Part shown: positions 20,201 through 27,377 of the stretch, piece by piece
Numbering within the stretch: the stretch's first letter is position 1
How the letters are laid out: each line of letters starts with the position of its first letter
From: Chondrosia reniformis
Lineage: Eukaryota > Porifera > Demospongiae > Chondrillida > Chondrillidae
Length of the DNA stretch: 64,000 nt
NCBI GenBank assembly: GCA_947172415.1
Contig: OX359194.1
Location: forward strand, 2,356,001-2,420,000
Reading direction: 5' to 3'
Notes under the pieces: generated by a model
What the model saw: only the letters and a program-made list of their open reading frames with translations
Told to the model about the DNA's origin: nothing
Databases searched by the model: none
Made by a program: the position numbers and the translations under genes

Positions 20201-22267
20201 ACATATACGTTATCTTATTTTTGGAGATCACTTGTACTGTAAATATATAACGGGTTTGGAATTTTATATGCAATTAGTATATAATTATAGACTTACATAA
20301 CTACTAGCTACGTATGTACTATCGTAAGGCACTGTACAAATGGGGGTAGTTGTTATATCATAATAATATTTAAGGCTAGTATTCGGAAGTACACCGTTTT
20401 CATATTTTTGTCTAAATTGCTGTTTAGAACTACTTTTGTGTCCTCCTAATCTTAATGCTTTCATATGCTGTTTCTGTTCCTTCTACGTATGCAGTGTATG
20501 ATATTGCTGGATCATCAGGTGATAGGAACTGTGTGGTACTGAATAACATTCACATTGACATTATGGACTACATCGCACCAGCCACTTGTACTGATGAGGA
20601 GTTCCGGAAAATGTGGGTGGAGTTTGAGTGGGAGAATAAGGTAAGTAAGCATTGTAGATAGCTTTTTTATTAGCCACACAACGCCTACTTTAACGTTCTA
20701 GTCCATGAATAATCTAACAGACCATTTTTCTTACATGCTACCCATCATTACTTTAGAGTAAAAGGCCTATAGGGAAATAAACCTAGTAAGAGCTTTGGTT
20801 GAGGATACAAGAATTTCTCCTTTTACTTCTCTTCTCTTCTTCTCTACTGGACCACTCTTCTCTTCTTCTCCACTGGGCCAGACAGCTGTTTCTGGGAATT
20901 CCACCCTTTATCAGTGATCATGGGAATCTTTGTCTTCTTCGTGATCTTTAGTGAGTCCTTGACAGTACTAATGTTGTATGCTTGTTCTCATTGTAAAGTA
21001 TTTCTGGTTTAGGAATATGTGAGCAGGGAATTCACAGGTTGTCCACGATTTGTTAGTCTTTCTTGTTTCTTAATCTAGATCACTGTGAACACCAACATTA
21101 CACATCTTACTGGCTTCCTGGAGCATCTTGTGTCCAGCACAAATATGAAGTGTTTGACTCCAAAGGAAGTTAGTATCTGTTCGTCACATGTACAGTACAT
21201 GTATTGTATCACTAAATGTTTATGGTTAATTGGGAGAATTAGAAGTTTTTAATTATACGTAGATTAAGATCTACTATGTCCTAATGTGTATATGAGCTTG
21301 AACTAACTGGTCAAAGCATTGAATCTCTTTACTTTTATAGTGAATGACTCATTGGTTATTGTCCAATTAATTTAAATAAAAAATATCTGGGAATGGAGCA
21401 TTGTATAATTGTTGCTGAGTAGCAGAACATTAGTGATCATAGCCAACTCTCCTTGGTTCAATTCCCAGCAATTGCTTCTTTCATGTTTTCCCTCTATAAT
21501 ATTTGACAGTCATTACTTGTGGTTTGATTATCATTGTTTATTGTATTAACCAAGCATAGACTTTAAAGTATATACTGTACATAGTTTTACAGTATACATC
21601 ATTGTGGTACGTATATAAGTATTAATATCATGCAATCTTTAAGTCTGGATCACTCTGCTATGCCACTCTCTTGCTGCTGGGACTATTTGATCCATTACTG
21701 TCATTAAGATCAGCCATGCGAGGTTTTAGCTAATTAACCTTTATAACTATTCCCTGTCCTACAGGCTCTCACTGGAGAGTGTGGCTTTCTGGCCGCCAAC
21801 TTGTATGCAAGATCAATATTTGGAGAAGACGCCTTGGCTAATGTGAGCATTGAGAAGCTACCTGATTCTGAACCAAGTGTTCCTGTTCAGGGGCACATTA
21901 GAATCAGAGCCAAGAGTCAGGTACAGTTCTACATTATACTTGCAGTAGCTAATTCTTAAACATTAATTTGGCTCAGTTGAGGTATCTGTCATGTGATTTT
22001 GGCCCAGTGGAGAAGAAGAAGAAAGAAAGTAAAGTCTCCAGTACCTGTATCTTCATCCAAAGCTCTCTCTAGGCTTAGTTCCCTAGTAGCTTTTTTAAAG
22101 AGTAGGCATAGCAAGTAGGAAAATGGTGTATCAAATTTTTCGTGTGTGATAATAATGCATTGCTATATGTACGTACGTACACGTATGCATGTCTATTATT
22201 GTAGGGAATGGCTCTCAGTCTAGGTGATAAGATTAATATGACACAGAAGAAACAGCCCAAGTCTTGA
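5237..22267 (+). CDS. COPB1: Coatomer subunit beta (COPI coat), 5'-truncated and missing middle exons
   Basis: Coatomer beta is a core subunit of the COPI vesicle coat that carries cargo from Golgi to ER. Ten exons read clearly: 5237-5374, 5772-5876, 6249-6412, 19269-19352, 19645-19789, 20037-20156, 20495-20640, 21079-21168, 21765-21920 and 22205-22267 (TGA). Diagnostic blocks are [46 protein letters not shown] and the C-terminal [11 protein letters not shown]. The exons cover roughly the second half of the protein. The N-terminal 400 or so residues must lie outside the window or be lost. The third exon ends in phase 2 while the fourth starts in phase 0, and about 150 residues expected between them are not found; a 12 kb antisense lectin cluster lies there. 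All visible reading frames are open. It may be a damaged duplicate or a gene with hidden small exons. Confidence 0.9.
6020..6106 (+). repeat. Dispersed repeat R1, partial
   Basis: A piece of a repeat found at least seven times in this window, recognised by the words AATAATCTAACACACCATTT and AGGCCCATAGGGAA. Other copies: 20700-20960, 21985-22145, 28822-28935, 38890-39030, 46520-46890 and 57390-57530. Confidence 0.65.
6413..6905 (+). repeat. 26-bp minisatellite, about 19 copies
   Basis: Tandem units of about 26 bp, consensus beginning AAGGGAAGGTCAGGG and ending GTGTAC, with scattered single-base variants. The array starts exactly at the splice donor of the third coatomer exon, and the donor sequence (GTGTAAGTCAAGGG) resembles the unit junction (GTGTACAAGGG). 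The units give an apparent ORF in one frame (6648-6830), but this is a repeat artefact. Confidence 0.95.
6906..7050. terminator. 3' flank and polyadenylation signals of lectin 1 (minus strand)
   Basis: Two AATAAA signals read on the minus strand (TTTATT at 6991-6996 and 6998-7003), about 50-60 bp beyond the stop codon of the lectin gene. Confidence 0.55.
7051..8013 (-). CDS. Secreted fibrinogen-related lectin 1 (intact)
   Basis: A two-exon gene for a secreted fibrinogen C-terminal domain (FReD) protein of the ficolin/tachylectin/FREP type. Such proteins bind acetylated sugars in calcium-dependent pathogen recognition (family knowledge). Exon 1 (7896-8013) encodes a signal peptide beginning [14 protein letters not shown] and a short linker. 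Exon 2 (7051-7748) encodes the whole FReD and ends at TAG. Seen in the domain: [10 protein letters not shown] near its start, [13 protein letters not shown], the acidic calcium-site run PDSDNDIW, the Cys-His-rich [11 protein letters not shown] and the C-terminal AEMKVRP, followed by extra Cys residues ([10 protein letters not shown]). Length is about 271 aa. It lies antisense inside the apparent coatomer locus. It is the only copy of five without a frameshift or truncation. Confidence 0.93.
8020..9180. repeat. Lectin-cluster flank block X (copy 1)
   Basis: About 1.16 kb following lectin 1 that recurs at about 16500-17640, behind lectin 4, with high similarity. It is also a diverged tandem partner of the next block (9190-10300). 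It contains a + strand sequence related to the MTSTE exon and a minus-strand ORF (8722-9060) described separately. Confidence 0.8.
8722..9060 (-). pseudogene. Unknown repeated ORF, possibly decayed lectin exon (copy 1)
   Basis: A 112-codon open frame with relatives at 9818-10060, 17312-17506 and 18271-18609. Shared words are [28 protein letters not shown] and EVIW.HCIGG. In the two X-prime copies the frame ends with [14 protein letters not shown], which resembles the [12 protein letters not shown] block of the lectins, and the DNA there (GGACCATTGAAGTTACAG) resembles lectin DNA. It may be a degenerate or diverged FReD exon. No splice context or signal peptide was established. Confidence 0.35.
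9526..9638 (+). CDS. Candidate short first exon, MTSTE family (copy 1)
   Basis: An ATG-initiated open segment of 37 codons plus 2 nt, starting [19 protein letters not shown], followed by a good donor (CCC|GTAAGC). A twin at 17980-18092 encodes nearly the same peptide, with one residue change and a GC donor. Two further copies in block X (about 8373 and 16850) have lost the frame. Downstream lie another ATG segment with a GTGAGG donor (about 9675) and an acceptor-led segment rich in Leu/Lys (about 9765-9840). No known domain is recognised. It may be a real small gene interleaved with the lectins or chance. Confidence 0.3.
9818..10060 (-). pseudogene. Unknown repeated ORF, possibly decayed lectin exon (copy 2)
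   Basis: The X-prime version of the 8722-9060 ORF. It contains NLWHFCASS and [10 protein letters not shown] and runs into a lectin-like [12 protein letters not shown] before AT-rich sequence. It is frameshifted relative to the longer X version. Function unknown. Confidence 0.35.
10467..10871 (-). pseudogene. Fibrinogen-related lectin 2, 5'-truncated
   Basis: The C-terminal part of a FReD exon is open from DLWDWEG to the normal stop, with the calcium-site region (PDREND), the [13 protein letters not shown] block and the C-terminal Cys cluster all present. Homology to lectin 1 stops abruptly at 10871, where the 146-bp tandem repeat begins. The first third of the FReD and the signal-peptide exon are missing. 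It is therefore a broken copy, probably cut by the repeat expansion or by unequal recombination. Confidence 0.88.
10872..11345 (+). repeat. 146-bp tandem repeat, 3 full units plus a partial
   Basis: Units start with TCTATTATTATGCTTTG at 10872, 11018, 11164 and 11310, giving an exact 146-bp period. A single related unit lies at about 14190-14335, behind lectin 3. The array abuts the truncation point of lectin 2. Confidence 0.95.
11346..13110. repeat. Lectin-cluster flank block Y (copy 1)
   Basis: An AT-rich spacer homologous to 14340-15569; a remnant also lies at 19012-19257. It contains a small minus-strand open segment (about 12050-12150, with [12 protein letters not shown]) that is nearly unchanged in the second copy, and the short palindrome TTCATGGTT...AACCATGAA near 12183. 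A pogo-type MITE sits inside it. No gene is established. Confidence 0.7.
12479..12828. mobile_element. pogo/Tigger-type MITE with TA target duplication
   Basis: A 350-bp element bounded by terminal inverted repeats CAGTGGACCCTCGCTTATC (left) and GATAAGCGAGGGTCCACTG (right, as written on the + strand), flanked on both sides by TA. This terminus is typical of pogo/Tigger members of the Tc1-mariner superfamily (family knowledge). No transposase ORF is present, so it is non-autonomous. It lies in block Y. Confidence 0.9.
13137..14083 (-). pseudogene. Fibrinogen-related lectin 3, frameshifted
   Basis: The same two-exon layout as lectin 1. The signal-peptide exon is 13966-14083 ([14 protein letters not shown]) and the FReD exon is 13137-13835. 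The frame runs through DTDGGGW, the calcium-site region PDRDNDIW and CHYSNL, then is shifted by a 4-bp insertion at about 13289-13294 (a CTCG repeat absent from the other copies). The correct C-terminal frame, ending AEMKVRP and a Cys cluster, continues intact after the shift, so the lesion is recent or could be a sequencing error. A one-codon deletion in the calcium-site region is also seen. Confidence 0.9.
14084..14339. repeat. Single 146-bp-type repeat unit behind lectin 3
   Basis: One diverged unit of the array seen at 10872-11345, including TCTATTATTATGCTTTGTAG at about 14295. No gene. Confidence 0.7.
14340..15569. repeat. Lectin-cluster flank block Y (copy 2)
   Basis: The homologue of block Y (11346-12380). 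It contains the second copy of the small minus-strand open segment (about 15240-15350), with mostly conservative changes, and the TTCATGGTT...AACCATGAA palindrome near 15380. The block ends abruptly inside lectin 4 exon sequence at about 15570. Confidence 0.75.
15570..16491 (-). pseudogene. Fibrinogen-related lectin 4, frameshifted and 3'-truncated
   Basis: The signal-peptide exon is 16374-16491 and FReD exon 2 begins near 16239. The domain is open from the start through DTDGGGW, the calcium-site region PEREND and [14 protein letters not shown] 2-bp insertion near 15655 then shifts the frame and a stop follows. A second in-frame TGA interrupts the downstream segment. The exon is cut at RPRK, so the terminal Cys cluster is missing, replaced by block Y sequence. 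The copy is clearly non-functional as a full FReD. Confidence 0.88.
16500..18775. repeat. Lectin-cluster flank blocks X and X-prime (copy 2)
   Basis: The second copy of the tandem X/X-prime pair, with the break near 17640. It carries further copies of the unknown minus-strand ORF (17312-17506 and 18271-18609) and of the MTSTE exon (17980-18092). Gene order relative to lectins 4 and 5 repeats that of lectins 1 and 2. Confidence 0.8.
17980..18092 (+). CDS. Candidate short first exon, MTSTE family (copy 2)
   Basis: The twin of 9526-9638 with the same length and phase; the peptide differs only at one early residue (Pro to Leu). The following dinucleotide is GC instead of GT (CCC|GCAAGC), so splicing would need a GC-AG intron or the exon is decaying. 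No known domain. Confidence 0.25.
18930..19011 (-). pseudogene. Fibrinogen-related lectin 5, terminal fragment
   Basis: Only the last 27 or so codons of a FReD exon remain: the [14 protein letters not shown] region, the Cys cluster and the stop. Homology ends at 19011, where block Y remnant sequence begins. It is a dead fragment at the right edge of the cluster. Confidence 0.88.
19012..19257. repeat. Block Y remnant before coatomer exon 4
   Basis: A diverged match to about 12030-12240 and 15210-15430, including the TTCATGGTTTGAACCAACCA palindrome. It lies directly before the acceptor of the coatomer exon at 19269, so the lectin-cluster insertion or expansion reaches within about 12 bp of that exon. 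Confidence 0.65.
19869..20003 (+). repeat. 58-bp tandem repeat in coatomer intron
   Basis: Units beginning GAGAATACACTTGGTTGG at 19869, 19927 and 19985 (two full units and a partial third) within the intron 19790-20036. Confidence 0.93.
20700..20960 (+). repeat. Dispersed repeat R1
   Basis: A longer R1 copy in a coatomer intron, with all hallmark words in order: AATAATCTAACAGACCATTT, AGGCCTATAGGGAAATAA, GAGCTTTGGTTGAGGATACA, GGCCAGACAGCTGTTTCTGG and a TCTTTGTCTTCTTCGTGATC end. Confidence 0.75.
21395..21540 (+). mobile_element. tRNA-derived SINE-like element
   Basis: It shares GGAGCATTGT, GATCATAGCCAA, GGTTCAATTCCCAGCAAT (box-B-like) and TTACTTGTGGTTTGATTATC with 51457-51600. The A-box region is partly degraded here. 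It lies in a coatomer intron. Confidence 0.6.
21985..22145 (-). repeat. Dispersed repeat R1, reverse orientation
   Basis: A reverse-complement R1 copy in the last coatomer intron, with TTGGCCCAGTGGAGAAGAAG, TCATCCAAAGCTCTCTCTAG and AAAATGGTGTATCAAAT. Confidence 0.7.
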
Positions 22268-22652
22268 ATTGAGAAAATTTAAAGCCATCAAAGAATTCAA
22301 AATGACTTCTAAAAATTAATAATTTTTGATATCAAAACAAGAGATCCAACACTGTATCTGCATTATTACTGGTGTATGCTTAACTAATTGTGCTAATTTA
22401 ATTATGCAGTTGTGGAGATTAGGTTTGATAGGCATATTAATAGGGTGTATGCACCAATTGCAAGATTAACTGTATATGTGCTGTTGATGGACATTAGCCT
22501 GGAGTCATAATATTAGCTAGGGTAATACTGTACATAATGCAATGGTAGTGTATTGGTTTTCTTCAAACTGTCAGAATTCTACAAGCTATTTAGCCCATTC
22601 TGTGACAGCCTTATCCTCAACTGCAATTTTCTCCTTTCGATCTCCTTCTCGG
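22268..22652. other. 3' flank of coatomer gene
   Basis: AT-rich sequence between the coatomer stop and the start of duplication copy 2. No gene is seen. Confidence 0.5.
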
Positions 22653-23371
22653 ACATATATAGTCAGTCATGCACAAATTAATAAGATATATATAATCCCA
22701 GAAGGGATCACATTAGCTGTGGTCAGTCCGATTCCAAACACTGCAACAGCATTTCCCTCTGGATGGCGACAGAGAACCCTGGACCTCAACAGTGAACTTG
22801 GGCAGCGCTTCACCAGACCTCCGCAACAGAGAGTACCTGCAAAGGCAGCTTGGCCAAGTACTCCAGAATACATATATATTTCTTTTTTCCCTTTTTCCAT
22901 TTTTGTTTACTCTCCTCATTTTCCCCTTTTTCCTTTTTCCTTTTTCGTTTTACTTTACTTCTTTTCCCCTTTTTTCTTTTTCGTTCTATTTACATTTATG
23001 ATACACTATATGTCCTGTAACATTAATCTAAGGAACATGGGTCAGCCTTTGGAGATATTTATATTCTTGTTAGGCAATAATTTACAAGAGTATACTGAAC
23101 ACTTACATAGATATATATATATGCGCAGTTGTGATGAGCTGGGTTATTATTTATTATATATTTTATTATATCAATCTCGAGCTCATGAGTTCATCATTAT
23201 CGACTATTGGGATTGTATAACACTACACAATGATCATTTTCGTTTGACAATTCTGAAATATACATGTACATGGTATTAAATTAAAAAATGTTCAAACAAT
23301 GTAGTTAGTTCTTCATGATTGCTGTTTCTTCTCCTTTTGACTGTTACTGGAACGGTGCTGCAGTACTTCTT

Positions 23372-24195
23372 TTTGCATCACACTTTACTGAGTGTAAAGG
23401 TGACCCCAGGGCACACCACGAGGAGGTAGAAGTACTTCGTGCCCCAAAAGGCCTCCGGTTTCTCAACTCTGTTTGACACTTCCACTACTTGCGTCGTAAG
23501 AGAAGTTGCTCGGGAACGGTCCGGCGTACCTGACCGACCTGTGACCAGTTACTAGTCTTGCCCTGCCTCACGCTACGGACAGAACAAGCCCGACCCTGGC
23601 GGACCACAAACTCCCACCAATGAGAATCATCATGTGCACACAACGCAGCTTGAGAGCACTGTACACAGACTTTAGCTCATTGGGATCGGCCAGGTTGCTT
23701 TAGAGTAGGGACCCATCGATGAACTACAAGAAAAGAATGAGATAATACATAATTACCAGCATAGGACAAACATTGGGCACATACGCATGTAAACTTCCAA
23801 ATGCAAATGCTAAACCAACCTGATGTGGCAGCCTACAATAGCTTCCTGACCGACTACGTAGTGGCACTGGACCACACCAACCTCCAGGTACGGGTCGTAT
23901 AGCAAGAATCCGCAAGTGCCAATTTAACACACAAGCAAGATTAATAGTGAGATACATCTCCAGGCACTAACCCATTGGTAGAGAGACCACCCCACTATAC
24001 GAACACCGATGACCCTTCGGATAGGCATGTACCATTACTCGTACTCCAAGAATGGTTGGCGCATCGATCCACACCAAAGTAGACCTCCAGAGTTGATAGC
24101 CCGGAGGCCAAAGACTGAAAATTTCCTTGCCTATTTATTAGAAATTGTCGGCGGGAAACAACGTAAACTTGGCGGAAAATCGTGGAAGCAAAATT
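23372..24195. other. GC-richer conserved core of the duplication, copy 2
   Basis: Almost identical to 842-1668; the few differences cluster near 23780 (a short indel and a few bases). See copy 1 for the open frames and E2F-like words. Identity unknown. Confidence 0.45.
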
Positions 24196-24872
24196 TTGTT
24201 TATTGTTTTCGATGTCGTGTTCGAGAACAATAGACAACATGTAGTACATAACCCGGCCTATTCAGCAAGTTGTTATTGTTTAATGAATTTCGATTAGAAA
24301 TCATTCATGGCTATCCAGCGAAGCAAATCATCAAATGTATACAGTGACCCCATGAATAAAAATGCTTAATTAATAAACAAGCAGTATCTTAATGAACCTC
24401 TGATTATTTCAGCAGTGATCTTTTATTACACAAACTCTTGCAAGCGCATGAATCGAGAAGTCAATCGGCATGTTTTATGCACAACACAGTACAATGTCAC
24501 AATGATATTTATTAAACAAGAATCTGCTATTTTGCGCTGTTTAATAGTGTGCTATTGCTCAATCAATTTGTGAATCCAAAATGGCCGTTGCTCAAATTGC
24601 AATTGCCTAGTTTGAGGAACTTTGGCGTTGTCCATGCCTAAACTACACTCATTGGTAGGTCATCTTGTTTAGAGAATCAGATAAACTATATACTGTAGCT
24701 ACTTTAAATGAAGTCTATAATGTTTCTTTTCTTTTACGCATACGTATTAATTACGTATTAATTACCTCATGTAAAATACTTTTTACTTGTGAGACTGTTC
24801 AATATGTAATTGTACTTAACGTTTATTAAAAAACTAATTTTTAATTAGACAAGTATATGTCTTTCTATGCAG

Positions 24873-25060
24873 CCTATACTTGATTTGCTGCATATTCATC
24901 TATTTATAGAATTGTCATGGAAGTCAAATATCAGTTACCTAGCAACATGTCCAATTAAGAAACTGAGGACTGAGTGCAGTTATTGGCTTAACCCATCCAG
25001 GTGGGAAAAGATAGTGAAAGAAAGTGTTGGATCAAGGGAAAATAGTTCATGGAATTTACA
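24873..25060 (+). CDS. Candidate internal exon of unknown gene (copy 2)
   Basis: The same 188-nt open segment, acceptor and GTGAGT donor as at 2307-2494, with very few differences. Product unknown. Confidence 0.35.
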
Positions 25061-26216
25061 GTGAGTATAACAACTGTAAAGGTCCTGGATTACATCTGTT
25101 CAATGGGACCACCAGATTTAGCATGTCTAGCAGTCCCTAGTAACTAGTAACTCCCAGCTACTGTATTTCAGTTAGGGAGGTGTGCATGTACTTAACAGGT
25201 TCTCTGTATCCTATAGATCAGTTTGCCTTGCTATTTGGCTATGAAACTGTACAATCCCAGCAAGGTTATTATTGCTTGAGCTTTTATAGGAAAATTTGAC
25301 AGGTTAGTTGGATATGTATTTGTCCAGTTGCAGCCTGAATTGATTGCATGGATTGCAGCTGTTGCTATGGTAATCTTGTTATTTAGATGTAACCATGGAA
25401 ATTTGTACTTGGTTGGTTGTATGAACTTTTTGTTCTTAAATGTCAGGCATGTTTTTCTCATGTCTGGTTAGAATGATAAGAATTGTTCTTATAGTTGTCT
25501 ATATCAGTCCAGGCCAATAATAACAGTACATTTTCAGCATGTTTATTCCCAGGTTCATACTACTGTGAATATCATGTTTTGTTTCCATAACACTAGCTAT
25601 AATTAATTAAATATTTAAAGTGATGAAGGAAGGTAATGTTAGGTTAACCAAAGGAATCCTAAAGTTGTTTTTCATACAGTTTGGCTTTTGTCCATAGCTC
25701 TCAGCTAATGTTCTCCAGCCAAACCAGAAATGCAGCATTGAGAGTTCCTTGGCCATGTACAATTAAGCCATTTAATCTGTCAGCAATTAGTTTAAAGTGT
25801 CTCTACATCCTGGAGCCAGGTATCTGGCTGTTCCTGTTGAAGTGTAGCTAGCTGCTTGGGTTTCATAGTGATTCTTGTTCCAAATTTAGTTTAAAGTAAA
25901 GCCCTGGGGCCTGGTACCTTTTAGTTTAAAGTTTGTGTTCATTTCAGATTTCAGATTTACTTAGAGAACTTTGTTATAATATTCTAGTCCAGATTATTGT
26001 TATGAACATTTATTGGGAATAACAAAGAACAATGGCAGGTCTAGTGCAAAGCAACTCAGTAACTGTCCTATAACAAGGAATGATATTTGTTACAATAGCA
26101 ACAGTTCAATAAGAACTTTTCAGAATAGAAGCAAATAATAGCCATTGAACCAAACCAATTATTGACCAATTGGCCATCAGCCCTGTTTTATATGTGATGA
26201 TCTCAATGTCCCAATG

Positions 26217-26328
26217 TCAGGTTTGCTGGTAAAAAGAGTATTTATATTGTCCTTTGGGATATTCCATATCCAGGTAATTCTACAGTGTGCTGGGGGAGAT
26301 ATTGGTCAATCAGGCAATGTAGAGTAGT
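26217..26328 (+). pseudogene. Relic of FN3-receptor exon 1 (copy 2)
   Basis: The partner of 3697-3806, resembling part of exon 1 of the FN3 gene only 1.2 kb downstream. The tryptophan-containing block is altered (WDIPYPG in place of WDKPYQG) and a stop follows. Because this copy sits next to its parent, the fragment probably arose here as a local partial duplication before the 3.9 kb block was copied. Confidence 0.75.
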
Positions 26329-26546
26329 AAGTCTAATTAAAGATATCATAACTAATTAAGTGTCTGGTTCATTAGAAACACTACCAATCTCTTCTCCTAT
26401 CTTTATATATATATTCAAAGATCTAAGAGGAAGGTGGATAAAATGGCTCCCCTGGAACAGTCTAAAACAAAACTGTTGTTGGAGATTCATTATCATACAT
26501 TTAAAGCACGATTAAAGTTTCATTTTCACAAAGCAGAAACTCAATT

Positions 26547-27377
26547 AGAGATTATATACATACGTATTATGTTTAGCTATATACATACATATAGTAGCAT
26601 ATATAGGAAAGATTACAATATCTAAGTGTTGAGTACTTGAATCAGATTCATATATACATACATACTGTATATAGTATCTTGTTTGTACTTTACTAAAACT
26701 TCATTAGAAACATTATCCAGTGTACATTAGGGGCTGAAAATAGAAGTTTAGGATATTGTGTCCCTATAATGGAGTACAACTGTATGCTATAGCATATTTA
26801 TATACATACATATACAGGCATGGTATATACTTGTGTATAGATAATGAATGTGATGCCAACTACTACATACGTACATACAACTGATATATACGTATGTAGA
26901 TTACTGAATCATATACCATTACATGAACTGCCTGCAACTATTCAGTTTTCTAATATCTATATACATAGCTGTAAGTATGCATGTAACATCCCTTCGAAAT
27001 TTAACATTTTTAGAAACCATATAACAATTATACATTATTAGCATGCACTGTATAATGTAAAGTTGCGAAAGAGTATAAATTTTTCAGTGAACATTCATAA
27101 TATTATGGGCTAGTATATGTATCTTATACTGTTTGGAGTGCACAAGTCTCCCACTTTCAACAGTTACATGTACAGTCAGGGACACTAGATCTATAGAGTT
27201 CAATATTTTCAAGTTGACCTTACTTTTAGTTTATTATACTTAAATATTGCAATTAAGTAAATGGGCCGTCCTTAGATAAACATTCCTTTCTTTGGCCTCC
27301 CATATTAGTCCTTAGTGTATATATAACACCACCTACAGAATTAAGAGTTTGCATTGGATTATTATGTTCTTAGAAAG
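26547..27377. other. Upstream region of the FN3 gene
   Basis: An AT-rich stretch with many TATA/TACGTA words. A TATAAATTT sequence at about 27074 could be a core promoter element but is roughly 300 bp from the proposed start codon. No gene is seen. Confidence 0.4.

Larger units (their letters stand above)
22653..26546 (+). repeat. 3.9 kb segmental duplication, copy 2
   Basis: The partner of 133-4029. It contains the pyrimidine-rich tract (about 22865-23000), the nearly invariant GC-richer core (23372-24195), the exon-like ORF (24873-25060) and the FN3 exon relic (26217-26328). Its right end lies about 830 bp upstream of the real FN3 gene, so this copy is probably the original location (inference). 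Confidence 0.9.

Noticed and set aside
22542-23279. 245-codon + strand ORF in duplication copy 2
   Set aside because: Includes the low-complexity pyrimidine tract (Phe/Pro/Leu-rich), and the corresponding frame in copy 1 (267-644) is broken by indels, so coding is not conserved.
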